Shown: positions 16,295-24,990 of the stretch, in pieces | How the letters are laid out: each line of letters begins with the position of its first letter | Position numbering within the stretch: position 1 is the first letter of the stretch | Assembly (NCBI GenBank): GCA_021791615.1 | Contig: JAJYWG010000047.1 | Coordinates: 1-35,631 of the forward strand | Direction of reading: 5' to 3' | Source of the DNA: Actinomycetes bacterium | GTDB lineage: Bacteria; Actinomycetota; Acidimicrobiia; Acidimicrobiales; RAAP-2 | DNA length: 35,631 nt | The notes under the pieces: generated by a model | Database searches by the model: none | The model's input: the letters and a program-made list of their open reading frames with translations, nothing else | What the model was told of the DNA's origin: nothing | Made by a program: the position numbers and the translations under genes

Positions 16295-17610
16295 GCCCGA
16301 TGCGAGGCGCGCTGCACCGGACCTTCCAGGCGGTGAAAGTGCGCAACTTCCGTCTGTACTTCACCGGGCAGGCAATCTCGGTGTCAGGGACCTGGATGCA
16401 GACCGTCGCTCTCAGTCTCCTCGTGCTGTCGCGCCAGGTGGGTGGGACCGGCGTCGACGTCGGCGTCGTGACCGCCCTGCAGTTCCTCCCGATGCTCCTC
16501 TTCGGGAGCTGGGGTGGGCTGGTCGCAGATCGTTTCGACAAGCGCAAGCTGCTGTTCATCACCCAGTCGTCGGCAGGCGTGCTCGCGTTGGCGCTGGGCA
16601 TGCTCACCGTCTTCGGCGCAGTGAACCTCATCGATCTCTACGTGCTGTCCACCTTGCTCGGTGTCGTCAACCTGTTCGACAATCCGGCCCGGCAGACGTT
16701 CGTCTCCGAGATGGTGGGCCGTGAGCTGATGCCGAACGCCATCAGCTTGAACAGCGTCCTCATGAACTCGGCCCGGGTCATCGGCCCAGCCGTCGGCGGC
16801 GTGCTCATCTACGCAACCGGCTTCGCTGCATGCTTCCTGGTGAACGCCGCGACGTACCTGGCCGTCATCGTGGCCCTGTACCTCATGCGCCCCTCCGAGC
16901 TCTACCGGATCCCTACGGTGGAGCGGGCGAAGGGCCAGGTGCGCGAGGGCCTGCGCTACGTCTGGTCGACGCCGTCCCTACGGGACCCGCTCCTGGTCAT
17001 GGCGGTCGTCGGGATATTCGCGTTCAACTTCACGACGACGCTCCCGCTGCTCGCGAAATTCACCTTTCACGGCGGTGCCGGGACCTACAGCATGCTGACG
17101 GTGGCGATGGGAGCGGGCGCCGTGGTCGGCGGCCTGGTGGTCGCCCATCGCAGCCGACCCTCGGCCGCGCTCTTGAGCGGCATCGGTCTCGCCTTTGGGA
17201 TCATGATCCTCGCGGTTGCCACCGCGCCGACGCAAGCAGTCGCAGTCGTGGCCCTCGTCTTCATGGGCTTTTTCAGCATCTCGTTCATCGCCACCGCAAA
17301 CTCCACGCTCCAGCTCCGGTCTGATCCGTCGATGCGCGGCCGGGTGATGGCCCTCTACGCAATTGCGTTTCTCGGGAGCACGCCCATCGGCGCACCCCTC
17401 GTCGGCTGGATCAGCGATGCGAGCAGTCCTCGCCTTGCCCTGGCGATCGGAGGCGTGGCCACCCTGGCGGCATCCGCGCCTTTGGCGGTGCGAGCGTTTC
17501 GGCGGCGGTCCGCAGGCCCACTTCCTACGGGAGTTGGGAATGCCGTCCCTGGCGGTCCCTCAGGTCCGCCGGCCTCGGGCACCCCACCGGTCGCGATCGG
17601 CGACGGCTGA
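16291..17610 (+). CDS. MFS exporter (EntS-like, MFS_3 type)
   Basis: 439 aa with about twelve hydrophobic segments. FRLYFTGQAISVSGTWMQTVALSLL is the first helix of the EntS/MFS_3 group, FGSWGGLVADRFDKRKLL is the conserved loop 2-3 motif (G-x-x-x-D-R-x-D-K-R), and the NLFDNPARQTFVSEMVG stretch is characteristic of this group. The last 45 residues are Pro/Gly-rich and outside the domain. It should export small molecules with proton antiport; substrate unknown (siderophore or drug exporters are typical). I choose the ATG at 16291, in ATGA overlap with a small upstream ORF; the frame upstream is Arg/Gly repeat without family character. Convergent with the acyl-CoA dehydrogenase. Confidence 0.88.
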   Translation: MSPMRGALHRTFQAVKVRNFRLYFTGQAISVSGTWMQTVALSLLVLSRQVGGTGVDVGVVTALQFLPMLLFGSWGGLVADRFDKRKLLFITQSSAGVLALALGMLTVFGAVNLIDLYVLSTLLGVVNLFDNPARQTFVSEMVGRELMPNAISLNSVLMNSARVIGPAVGGVLIYATGFAACFLVNAATYLAVIVALYLMRPSELYRIPTVERAKGQVREGLRYVWSTPSLRDPLLVMAVVGIFAFNFTTTLPLLAKFTFHGGAGTYSMLTVAMGAGAVVGGLVVAHRSRPSAALLSGIGLAFGIMILAVATAPTQAVAVVALVFMGFFSISFIATANSTLQLRSDPSMRGRVMALYAIAFLGSTPIGAPLVGWISDASSPRLALAIGGVATLAASAPLAVRAFRRRSAGPLPTGVGNAVPGGPSGPPASGTPPVAIGDG

Positions 17611-17630
17611 GCACTGGGGCCGTCGGGCGT

Positions 17631-17697
17631 AGTCCGCGCAGTCCGCGCAGCCCCTGCAGCCCCTGCAGCCCGTGGCCCGCGTGGCCCGCGTGGCCCA
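17631..17697. repeat. Mosaic of 9-bp tandem repeats
   Basis: Three successive 9-bp duplications: AGTCCGCGC twice, AGCCCCTGC twice, then GTGGCCCGC-type units about three times. They fill the gap between two convergent genes where a terminator would be expected. Confidence 0.85.
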
Positions 17698-17704
17698 ACC
17701 AGCT

Positions 17705-18931
17705 CTATGCGGGGCGAGGCTCCCGAGGCAGGCCGAGCACTCGTTCGCCCACGATGTTCCTCTGGATCTGGGCCGTGCCGCCCCAGATGGTCTCCGAACG
17801 AGAGAAGAAGAACGATGCCTGGATGTCGTCCACCGGATAGTCGGATCGGCCTCGGCGTGCTCCCGGCAGGACCTCGACACCGTCGGGATCACCCCGAAGG
17901 ATCTGACCGTCCATGCCGAGGATGTCCATCGCCAGCTCCATCGTCTGCTGGTGGGTCTCGGACCAGAACATCTTGTTGCAGGCACCGAGGGCTACGGCAT
18001 GGTGGGTGCCGTTGAGCGTGTCGGTGAGGGAGCGATAGCCGTTGATCTCCATGATCTTGATCGCCGACCACGCACGAGCCAGGCGCTGCCGGACGAGCGG
18101 GTCACGGTTCCGGCCTCGAGCCCTCGCTTCTTTCACGATGGCATCGAGCTCGCGGGCGAAGCGGCGGTGACCGGTGGTGGCCGACGTACCGCGTTCGAAC
18201 CCCAGCGTGGTCATCGCCACCTTCCACCCGTTGTCGATCCCTCCGATGACATTGTCCTTCGGGGCGCGAGCGTTCGTGAAGAAGACCTCGTTGAAATCAC
18301 CCGACCCGTCGACTTGCTCGATCGGGCGCACTTCGATCCCCTCCTGCTTCATCGGCACGAGGAGGTACGAGATGCCGGCATGTCTCGGAGCGTCGGGATT
18401 GGTCCGGGCGAGGAGGAAGATGTAATCGGCAAACTGCGCCTGCGTCGTCCACACCTTCTGCCCGTTGACGACCCATTCGTCGCCGTCCAGTTCGGCCCGG
18501 GTGCTGAGCGAGGCCAGGTCACTCCCTGCGTCGGGCTCCGAGAACCCTTGGCACCATGAGATCGTGCCGTCGAGGATCCCGGGGATGAACTGGCGTTTCT
18601 GTTCTTCGGTACCCCACTGGAGGATCGTCGGGCCGACGAGGGTGTCACCGAAGAAATCGGCTCGCAGGGGAGCTTGGGCACGAGCGAACTCTTCGTTCAG
18701 TACGACTTGCTGGAGCAGGGTCAGGCCCTTGCCGCCGTACTCCTCGGGCCAGCTGGCACAGATCCAGCCACCTCGGTGGAGCTTTTCGGTCCAGGCCCGG
18801 TTGAACTCACGGCGCTCGGCTTTGGACATGGTGAAACCCGGCGATCCCCAGCCGTCGGGGAGGTTCTCCTGCAGCCAGGAGCGGATCTCGGCGCGGAACT
18901 GCTCTGCTTCGGGCGGGTACGACAGGTCCAT
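17705..18931 (-). CDS. Acyl-CoA dehydrogenase
   Basis: 408 aa from the ATG at 18931 (MDLSYPPEAEQFRAEIRSWL); a GTG four codons upstream is an alternative. GWICASWPEEYGGKG and WCQGFSEPDAGSDLASL are the two classic acyl-CoA dehydrogenase signatures for FAD and substrate binding, followed by the beta domain with VNGQKVWTTQAQFAD. The C-terminal helical domain ends SRSETIWGGTAQIQRNIVGERVLGLPRE, where the flavin adenine contact lies. Length and the QENLPDGWGSP start match the actinobacterial FadE family used for beta-oxidation of fatty acids or steroid side chains. Cytoplasmic. A TAGTGT box is 10 nt upstream of the ATG. Convergent with the MFS gene. Confidence 0.9.
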   Translation of the reverse strand: MDLSYPPEAEQFRAEIRSWLQENLPDGWGSPGFTMSKAERREFNRAWTEKLHRGGWICASWPEEYGGKGLTLLQQVVLNEEFARAQAPLRADFFGDTLVGPTILQWGTEEQKRQFIPGILDGTISWCQGFSEPDAGSDLASLSTRAELDGDEWVVNGQKVWTTQAQFADYIFLLARTNPDAPRHAGISYLLVPMKQEGIEVRPIEQVDGSGDFNEVFFTNARAPKDNVIGGIDNGWKVAMTTLGFERGTSATTGHRRFARELDAIVKEARARGRNRDPLVRQRLARAWSAIKIMEINGYRSLTDTLNGTHHAVALGACNKMFWSETHQQTMELAMDILGMDGQILRGDPDGVEVLPGARRGRSDYPVDDIQASFFFSRSETIWGGTAQIQRNIVGERVLGLPREPRPA

Positions 18932-18970
18932 ACAGGGCCGCACACTACCGGTCCCGACCGCTGCTCACCG

Positions 18971-20602
18971 CTAGTGGTGCACGCCCAGCTCGATTGCCTT
19001 GACCAAGAGGAGCAGGACGGCCACCACCAGGTAGCCCCGGAGCACGTACATGCTGGCCAGCCGGCTGCGGGACCACGTGGGGCGGCGCAGCAGGCTGAGC
19101 GGTGGCATCCGCCAGTTCGCCCGCACCTCGGGGTCGACCGGGGGCTCCGGGGGACGACGTGCGCGGTTGCGCAGCACGACCGTTCCGGCGACCGCGTAGG
19201 CGACCAGGAGCACGCCTCCCAATGCGAGAGCGAGGTCGTTCACGTTGATCTGGGAGAACAGGGTCGTGGCCATGAGGACGAGCGACATCATGAGCAGGAT
19301 GGAGACGATGACCACTGCGACGGCGTTCAACCACAGGCGATTGACCCACGGTCCCAGCACTTCCTTGTCGTTGCAGAGGAGGAGCAGGAAGACCGTGGCG
19401 CTCGGCAGGAGGACCCCGGCCAACGCTTGCACGCCGGTGGTGATAAGCCCCAGGGGGGCGCCTGGGATGAGGACGATACCGGCAGCGAGCACCACCATGG
19501 CCGTGAAGGCGCCGTAGAAGAACTTCGCGTCCTTCCAGCTCCGGTGCAAGGAATGACGAGCGCCGAACACGTCCCCGAACGCGTACGAGGTGGCCAGCGT
19601 GACCGACGCGGCACCGATGATGGACGCGTTCAGCAGGACGACGGCGAAGATGGCGCCGGTGGCGTGGCCCACGTAGTGCGTCAATCCATGGGCGACGGCT
19701 CCGGCATTGGTGAAGTGGCCGGCGAGCGAGGTCCCGCCGAAAGCCGCCGCCGTGACGCCGACGAGGAGCGCTGCAGCGAAGACCGTGACAAACGAACCTA
19801 CGACGGTGTCCATCCGCTCGTAGTTGATCCACCGCGGGGTGATGCGCTTGTCCACGATGTTCGACTGCTGGAAGAAGAGCTGCCAGGGAGCGACCGTGGT
19901 GCCTACGATGGCGATGATCAGCAGCACCGAGGTGGAGTTGAAGCCTCCCTTGACGCCCGGGACCACGAGGTCATGGAAGAAGGGCCCGGCCTTTGGGTGG
20001 CTGAAGATGGCCAGAGGGATCACCAAGAAGTTCGCGACGATGAACACGAACATGAACCGTTCCCAGCGCCTGAAGCTCCCGGTGGCAGTCATCGCCACCA
20101 GGGCCACGGCGGCTATGGGGACGGAGATGAACGAGCTGATCCCGAAGTAGCCCAGGGAGAGGCTGACTCCGATGAACTCGGTGGCGATGGTCAAGAAGTT
20201 CAGGATGAACAGGTCGCCCACGGAGAACGCACCCCAGAACTTCCCGAAGCGCTCGTTGATGAGCCTCGCATGTCCGACGCCGGTCACGGCCCCGAGGCGG
20301 ACCACCATCTCCTGGTTGACGATGAGCACGGGGATGAGCAGGGGCAAGGTCCACAGCAAGGTGAGCCCGAAGTTCTGCCCGGCCTGCGCGTACGTCGAGA
20401 CGCCGCCGGCATCGTTGTCGCCGACCATCACGATCAATCCGGGACCCATGATGGCCAACAGGGTCAGCAGGCGTGCCACCCAGGTGCGTCGGGCCCCCAC
20501 GTCATGCTGGCGGATGGTGCCAAACGCGCCCTGGATATCGCCGACGTGGGCTTCGTCCAAGACGGCGGTCGTTTGTTCGGTCTCCGGCCGGTCGTCGGCC
20601 AT
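18971..20602 (-). CDS. NRAMP-family divalent metal transporter, magnesium-type (NRMT-like) metal site
   Basis: 543 aa with about eleven or twelve hydrophobic segments. In classic NRAMP/MntH proteins helix 1 carries D-P-G-N and helix 6 carries M-P-H. Here helix 1 reads D64-A-G-G67 and helix 6 reads A238-P-W240: the Asp stays, Asn becomes Gly and the manganese-binding Met becomes Ala. Those swaps mark the NRAMP-related magnesium transporters, which give up selectivity against Mg2+. Predicted Mg2+ and/or Mn2+ uptake at the inner membrane. The ATG has a very strong SD (GAGGAGGTG), and immediately upstream lie eight 14-bp repeats. The gene upstream on the same strand is an MgtE-like cytosolic sensor, supporting a Mg role. 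The N-terminal 40 residues and the C-terminal 60 are extra. Confidence 0.88.
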   Translation of the reverse strand: MADDRPETEQTTAVLDEAHVGDIQGAFGTIRQHDVGARRTWVARLLTLLAIMGPGLIVMVGDNDAGGVSTYAQAGQNFGLTLLWTLPLLIPVLIVNQEMVVRLGAVTGVGHARLINERFGKFWGAFSVGDLFILNFLTIATEFIGVSLSLGYFGISSFISVPIAAVALVAMTATGSFRRWERFMFVFIVANFLVIPLAIFSHPKAGPFFHDLVVPGVKGGFNSTSVLLIIAIVGTTVAPWQLFFQQSNIVDKRITPRWINYERMDTVVGSFVTVFAAALLVGVTAAAFGGTSLAGHFTNAGAVAHGLTHYVGHATGAIFAVVLLNASIIGAASVTLATSYAFGDVFGARHSLHRSWKDAKFFYGAFTAMVVLAAGIVLIPGAPLGLITTGVQALAGVLLPSATVFLLLLCNDKEVLGPWVNRLWLNAVAVVIVSILLMMSLVLMATTLFSQINVNDLALALGGVLLVAYAVAGTVVLRNRARRPPEPPVDPEVRANWRMPPLSLLRRPTWSRSRLASMYVLRGYLVVAVLLLLVKAIELGVHH

Positions 20603-20620
20603 GGTTCACCTCCTCGATCC

Positions 20621-20732
20621 TTGTTTCGCGGTGCTTGTTTCGCGGTGCTTGTTTCGCGGTCCTTGTTTCGCGGTGCTTGTTTCGCGATCTCTGTTTCGCG
20701 ATCTCTGCTTCTCGGTCCCTGTTTCTCGGTCC
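20621..20732. repeat. Eight 14-bp tandem repeats in the NRAMP gene leader
   Basis: Eight units of 14 bp (first unit TTGTTTCGCGGTGC) span exactly 112 nt, ending next to the ribosome binding site of the minus-strand NRAMP gene. The four units nearest the gene are almost identical, the distal ones drift (CGCGATCT, CTCGGTCC ends). In the transcript each unit reads as a GAAACAA-containing word after a GCGG/CCGC block. Confidence 0.95.
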
Positions 20733-21149
20733 CTGGTTCAGGCTTGAACCCGAGGCGTCGGGTCGCGTGCGCACGCCCACGGCTCCAGATCGGGCTCGTC
20801 GGTGGGCAGGCCCTGCGCAGGCCGGGTCACCGGGGTGCTGATCGCCTACGGCATCTGCCCGATTAGTCGCTGGAGGGTGCGCCGTCGGCGGGCGTGCTGC
20901 CGGCGGTCGCGGTGCTTGCTCGAACCCCGTGTGAGGGTGTGCCCGGCCCTGGCTGTTCGCCGCTTCCCGGAGGCACCCCAGGGGATGCCTTGCACCACGA
21001 AGCGAACGATCGAGCGGCCCTACGGGCGCTGGTCGATCACCTGCGGCGCTGGGAAGCGGCTAGGCGCTGGGGGGTTTCCCAGCGGAGCGGCGCGACGGAT
21101 GACGTTGTCGTCGAGCGAACATCTGGGGTCTTCGCATGTGTCGCATCGC
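20733..21149. other. Intergenic region between the CBS/MgtE-N gene and the NRAMP gene
   Basis: About 420 bp without a convincing gene on either strand. A hairpin of 9-bp arms, CGCTGGGAA (21047-21055) and TTCCCAGCG (21076-21084), lies about 65 nt past the stop of the CBS/MgtE-N gene and may terminate it, although no T-run follows. I looked for M-box or manganese riboswitch landmarks on the minus strand and saw none. Confidence 0.45.
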
Positions 21150-22463
21150 TCAATCCTCCGCCGCAGTGATCCCGAAGTCCCGACGCCACCCACTCGGCAG
21201 GAGCGAGGAGATCACGTCGTCCACCGTGACGACTCCGAGCACCGTATGGTGATCATGGTCCATGACCGGCGCCACCGTGAGGTTGTAGTCCGACATCTTA
21301 CGTACGGTGGCTCCCAGGTCCCAGTCGGCGTGGAGATGCGCCACGTTTGGACGCACGAGCGAGGAAAGGGGCTGGGCCGGCTCGGCTTGGATGAGGTTGA
21401 CGGCTGATGCCGAACCCACCACGCTGCCTCCGGCGTCGGTGACAAAGACCACGTTGAGTGCCTCGGGGGGTGCCTTGCTGACATGGATGGCAGACAGGGC
21501 TTCGCCCGCGGTGACCGTCTCGGGAAGGGCGAGGAAGTCCGGGCTCATCAGGCCACCCGCGGTCTCGGGGTTGTAGCTGAGCAGCGAGCGCACTTTGCGT
21601 CTTTGGGGCTCGGGGATCTGGTTGAGCAACGGCAGCCTGCGCTCCTGGTCGACTTCGGCAATCAGGTCGGCAGCGGCGTCGGGCGCCATCGAGGCCAGGA
21701 TCCGAGCGACGTCGGCGTCTGAGCGGCTGTGGATGAACTCCAGCTGGTGGTTGGTGTCGAGCTCCTCGAACACGTCTGCTTCCAGCTCGCGGTCGTGCCC
21801 GACCGCTTCGATGATCTCCTCGCCCTCCTCGTGAGACGCCGCCTCGACCAGGTCGGCGATCTGGGCCGGGTGCAGTCGGGCCAGCTTTCGATACGGAATG
21901 TGCAGGCGAGCCGAGGGTACGTGGGCCACGAACGGCTCGATGCTCGCCCAGTCCACCAGCGATCCCGGTGCGACGCGCTCGCCCATGCGCCCCGGGAGCA
22001 GGCGACGGAGGACCGGGCGGCTCGACGGGTCCACCCCTACGACCTCCCAGGTGCGGTCGATACGGGCGAGCTCGATCTCGTTCGCCCTGATGAGGCGACC
22101 TCCCACGAAATTGATCAGGTGCCTTGCCATGAGATCCCGGGCCAGGAGGAGCTCACCGGGGCGTCGCTCGAAGCGACGCAAGTCGACCCGCTCCCCTTCG
22201 AACTCGGCCCTCCCCGGCCGCAGCGCGGCGATCTTGGCGACCGGGACGAACAAATCACGCCCGCCGATACGGACCACAAGCCCGACCACTGGGGGGTGGG
22301 GACTCGTCCCGACTCGCACGATCAGGTCCCGGACGCGTCCCAAGCGGTCTCCGGCGCCGTCGACCAGTGGACGGCCGATCACGCTGGAGAGGTGGAGGAG
22401 CTCGACGCCGAGTTCTGGGGCCGTGCCCCCATGCGCGCCGCTCTTCGCGGATGACGTCGCCAT
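21150..22463 (-). CDS. PRC-barrel, MgtE N-terminal and CBS-pair protein (soluble MgtE-like sensor)
   Basis: 437 aa from the ATG at 22463, with TACAGT ending 8 nt upstream (leaderless). Residues about 25-165 hold two PRC-barrel-like units (VIGRPLVDGAGDRLGRVRDLIV; LINFVGGRLIRANEIELARI). Residues about 200-300 are the MgtE N domain: LHPAQIADLVEAASHEEGEEI, then ADVARILASMAPDAAADLIAE and the joint SYNPETAGGLMSPDF typical of MgtE. Residues about 305-430 are a CBS pair ending PVMDHDHHTVLGVVTVDDVI. In MgtE these domains sense cytosolic Mg2+ and close the pore, but no membrane helices follow here, so this is the sensor alone. Located upstream of an NRAMP gene of the Mg type. It has no signal peptide. 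Confidence 0.85.
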   Translation of the reverse strand: MATSSAKSGAHGGTAPELGVELLHLSSVIGRPLVDGAGDRLGRVRDLIVRVGTSPHPPVVGLVVRIGGRDLFVPVAKIAALRPGRAEFEGERVDLRRFERRPGELLLARDLMARHLINFVGGRLIRANEIELARIDRTWEVVGVDPSSRPVLRRLLPGRMGERVAPGSLVDWASIEPFVAHVPSARLHIPYRKLARLHPAQIADLVEAASHEEGEEIIEAVGHDRELEADVFEELDTNHQLEFIHSRSDADVARILASMAPDAAADLIAEVDQERRLPLLNQIPEPQRRKVRSLLSYNPETAGGLMSPDFLALPETVTAGEALSAIHVSKAPPEALNVVFVTDAGGSVVGSASAVNLIQAEPAQPLSSLVRPNVAHLHADWDLGATVRKMSDYNLTVAPVMDHDHHTVLGVVTVDDVISSLLPSGWRRDFGITAAED

Positions 22464-22669
22464 CGGGGGAAACTGTAGCGGTTCTTGGGCCTCTCTGGAT
22501 ACATCACCCCTGTTCAGAAACATTTTTGTGACACGAACGCGACATTTGCGCACACCCGGTGCTCTCGTGGCGCCCCCTCTGTTCTGCCCCAAGTCCTGCC
22601 CTCTGTTTGCACCCGGTGCGCCGGTCGGGGGAGGCTGTGCGGTCATGGTGCCTGGGCCAGGAGTGTCGG
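22464..22669. promoter_or_regulatory. Divergent promoter region between CBS/MgtE-N gene and glycosyltransferase
   Basis: Minus strand TACAGT (22477-22472) lies 8 nt before the ATG at 22463. TGTTCAGAAACA at 22511-22522 is an imperfect palindrome (TGTT and AACA arms) placed where a regulator could affect either gene. A GGAG SD serves the plus-strand ATG at 22670. Confidence 0.4.
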
Positions 22670-24178
22670 ATGCCTAAGTCGCCGCGCCAGAAGTGGCACG
22701 AGATGCAGGAGAGCTGGGAACGCTCGGCTCGGATCGAAGTCCCCCCCCGGGTTGCTGCCCGTCCCCCCGAGCCCGGTGGCCTGCGCGTGGCGTTTCTCAT
22801 CTACCGCGGCAACCCTCGTTGCGGTGGGCAAGGCGTCTACACCCGTCATCTGACCCGCGAGCTGGTCGCTCTCGGACATTCCGTCGAGGTCTTCGCCGGG
22901 CAGCCCTGGCCCGAACTGGACGAAGGTGTGGGGTTCACCCCGGTTCCCGGCCTCGACCTGTACCGCGAGCCGGATCCTTTCCGGGTGCCTCACCCCCGAG
23001 AGTTCTCAGACAGCGTCGACGCGCTGGAGTTCGCAGTCATGTGCACTGCAGGGTTCGGCGAGCCTTGGGCGTACTCCCTACGTGCCCGTCGGCTCCTCCA
23101 GTCCCGCCGCGGTGAATTCGACCTCGTGCACGACAACCAGTGTCTCGGGTCGGGCATGCTCGGGATGATCGCCGACGGATGGCCGCTGCTCACGACGCTT
23201 CACCACCCCATCACGGTGGACCGCCAGCTTGCTCTGAGCCACGCGACCAACCCATGGCAGCGGGTCACCACCAGGAGGTGGTTCGGATTCTTGAGGATGC
23301 AGGTGCGAGTCGCCGGTCGCCTCCCGGCGATCGTGACCGTCTCGGAGTCCTCCAAGCGCGACATCACGGCGCAGATGGGGGTCGACCCCGATCGGATGAC
23401 GGTGGTCCCGGTCGGCGTGGACCACACCGTGTTCCAGCCCCGACCCGAGGTAGCCAAAGTCCCCGGGCGCCTCATGGTCACCACCTCGAGTGACGTCCCG
23501 ATGAAAGGTCTCGTGCCGCTGCTCGAAGCGGTGGCCAAGCTCTTGACCGAGAGGCAAGTCGAGCTCATGGTCATCGGCCGCCCTCGCCCCGGGGGACGGG
23601 TAGATCGGACGATCGAACGGCTCGGGCTGCGTGACCACGTCACCTGTGTGAGCGGCATCACTGATGCAGAATTGGCTCGGGCTTACGGCGAAGCCCAAGT
23701 TGCGGTCGTCCCGTCCCTTTACGAAGGGTTCTCGCTTCCGGCGATCGAGGCAATGGCCTGCGGCGTGCCTGTGGTGGCCACGACTGGCGGGGCTCTTCCC
23801 GAGGTCGTGGGTCAGGATGGCGAGACCGGTTTGCTCGTGCATCCAGATGATCCCCAAGCCCTGGCCGCGGCGATCGGCCGGCTGCTGGACGACGAGGCGC
23901 TCCAGAGGGATCTCGGCCAGGCTGGCCGCGAGAGGGTCCTCCACCGCTTCACCTGGCAGGTCACGGCCAAGGGCACGGCCGAGTGCTACTCGGCGCTCCT
24001 GGCCGACCACGCCGCTCGTACCGACCACGCCGCTCGCACCGACCACGCCGCTCGCACCGACCACGCCGCTCGCACCGCTCCAACGGCCTTTGCGGCCGCG
24101 CCGGGGGCAGGAGCCGACGCGCCGGGGGCAGGAGCCGACGCGGGCGCCCCGATGCAAGTGGGTCGCCCCTCATGCTGA
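22670..24178 (+). CDS. GT4-family glycosyltransferase
   Basis: 502 aa. AGGAG lies six nt before the ATG. The N-terminal Rossmann domain has VAFLIYRGNPRCGGQGVY (donor/acceptor Gly loop) and TRHLTRELVALGHSVEVF; the C-terminal domain has VVPVGVDHTVFQP, VTCVSGITDAELARAYGEA and the GT-B signature PSLYEGFSLPAIEAMACGVP with the E-x7-E pair that binds the nucleotide sugar. Transfers a sugar with retention of configuration; acceptor unknown. The last 60 residues are pure repeats: four copies of D-H-A-A-R-T (24005-24076) and two of A-P-G-A-G-A-D (24098-24139), outside the enzyme fold. It overlaps the next gene by 7 nt, so it heads a coupled operon with a methyltransferase and an alpha-toroid protein. 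Confidence 0.9.
   Translation: MPKSPRQKWHEMQESWERSARIEVPPRVAARPPEPGGLRVAFLIYRGNPRCGGQGVYTRHLTRELVALGHSVEVFAGQPWPELDEGVGFTPVPGLDLYREPDPFRVPHPREFSDSVDALEFAVMCTAGFGEPWAYSLRARRLLQSRRGEFDLVHDNQCLGSGMLGMIADGWPLLTTLHHPITVDRQLALSHATNPWQRVTTRRWFGFLRMQVRVAGRLPAIVTVSESSKRDITAQMGVDPDRMTVVPVGVDHTVFQPRPEVAKVPGRLMVTTSSDVPMKGLVPLLEAVAKLLTERQVELMVIGRPRPGGRVDRTIERLGLRDHVTCVSGITDAELARAYGEAQVAVVPSLYEGFSLPAIEAMACGVPVVATTGGALPEVVGQDGETGLLVHPDDPQALAAAIGRLLDDEALQRDLGQAGRERVLHRFTWQVTAKGTAECYSALLADHAARTDHAARTDHAARTDHAARTAPTAFAAAPGAGADAPGAGADAGAPMQVGRPSC
24005..24139. repeat. In-frame 18-bp (x4) and 21-bp (x2) tandem repeats at the end of the glycosyltransferase
   Basis: Four 18-bp units with one substitution between the first and the others at 24005-24076, then two identical 21-bp units at 24098-24118 and 24119-24139. 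Unit sizes divisible by three keep the frame open. Confidence 0.95.
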
Positions 24179-24990
24179 CCGCCGACTACGACCGGTTGGG
24201 CGTCAGCGCCGGGGACCGCCTGCTCGACCTGGGGTGCGGGTTCGGTCGGCACGCGTTCGCCGCCGCCCGCCGGGGGGCGGCGGTCGTGGCGCTCGACGCC
24301 GGGGCAGACGAGGTGGCCGGGGTGAGGGCCACCTTCGGTGCGATGGTGGATGCTGGAGAGCTGGACCCCGCGTCGTCCAGGGCGGGTGTCGTCCAGGGCG
24401 ACGCGCTCCACCTTCCCTTCCCCGACGGCGCATTCGATCGCGTCATCGCCTCCGAAGTGCTCGAGCACATCCCTGACGACACGGGTGCCATGGCAGAGCT
24501 GGCCCGGGTGCTGCGTCCCGGCGGGACGATGGCCGTGACCGTTCCGCGCTGCGGCCCTGAGGCGGTCAACTGGCTGCTGTCGGACGCGTACCACGACGTC
24601 CCCGGCGGCCACGTGCGCATCTACCGGAGAGCGACGCTCCAATCCAGGCTGTCGTCGGTCGGGCTGGCCCCGATCGGTCGTCACCATGCCCATGGCCTGC
24701 ACTCGCCCTACTGGTGGCTGCGGTGCCTCGTGGGGACCACCAACGACTCCAACCCGATGGTGGCTGCGTACCACCGCCTGTTGGTGTGGGACATCGTGAA
24801 GGGTCCGCGCCTCACCCGATGGGCGGACCGGGTGCTGAGCCCGCTTATCGGCAAGAGCGTGGTGGTGTACGTCCGCAAGTCCCAAGATGCCCGCGGATCT
24901 GGTGACAACGAGCGCGCCTCCGATCTCGATACGCGAACCCGTCCAACCATGCGGCGGGGCGCGGCTCCGACGAAGGCGACAGCGGCATGA
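24172..24990 (+). CDS. Class I SAM-dependent methyltransferase
   Basis: 272 aa. LLDLGCGFGRHAFAAARRG (motif I, residues 17-35) with an Asp in VVALDAGADE (motif II) is the S-adenosylmethionine site; GDALHLPFPDGAFDRVIASE and LEHIPDDTGAMAELARVLRPGG are motifs III to IV of the UbiE/Methyltransf_11 type. The C-terminal third has PYWWLRCLVGTTNDSNPMV and an amphipathic stretch that may contact a lipid or membrane. The ATG at 24172 overlaps the glycosyltransferase stop by 7 nt and the stop overlaps the next ATG by 4 nt. Target unknown; a lipid-linked or glycosylated substrate made by the neighbours is a reasonable guess. Confidence 0.88.
   Translation: MLTADYDRLGVSAGDRLLDLGCGFGRHAFAAARRGAAVVALDAGADEVAGVRATFGAMVDAGELDPASSRAGVVQGDALHLPFPDGAFDRVIASEVLEHIPDDTGAMAELARVLRPGGTMAVTVPRCGPEAVNWLLSDAYHDVPGGHVRIYRRATLQSRLSSVGLAPIGRHHAHGLHSPYWWLRCLVGTTNDSNPMVAAYHRLLVWDIVKGPRLTRWADRVLSPLIGKSVVVYVRKSQDARGSGDNERASDLDTRTRPTMRRGAAPTKATAA

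Noticed and set aside
20621..20732. CRISPR-like array
   Set aside because: The units are contiguous 14-bp tandem repeats without spacers and there are no cas genes nearby.
18674..20866. 730-codon plus-strand frame opposite the acyl-CoA dehydrogenase and NRAMP genes
   Set aside because: Very charged, repeat-like antisense sequence crossing two clear genes and the 14-bp array.
20733..21149. M-box or manganese riboswitch upstream of the NRAMP gene
   Set aside because: I found none of the conserved sequence blocks of either class on the minus strand; only a simple hairpin is present.
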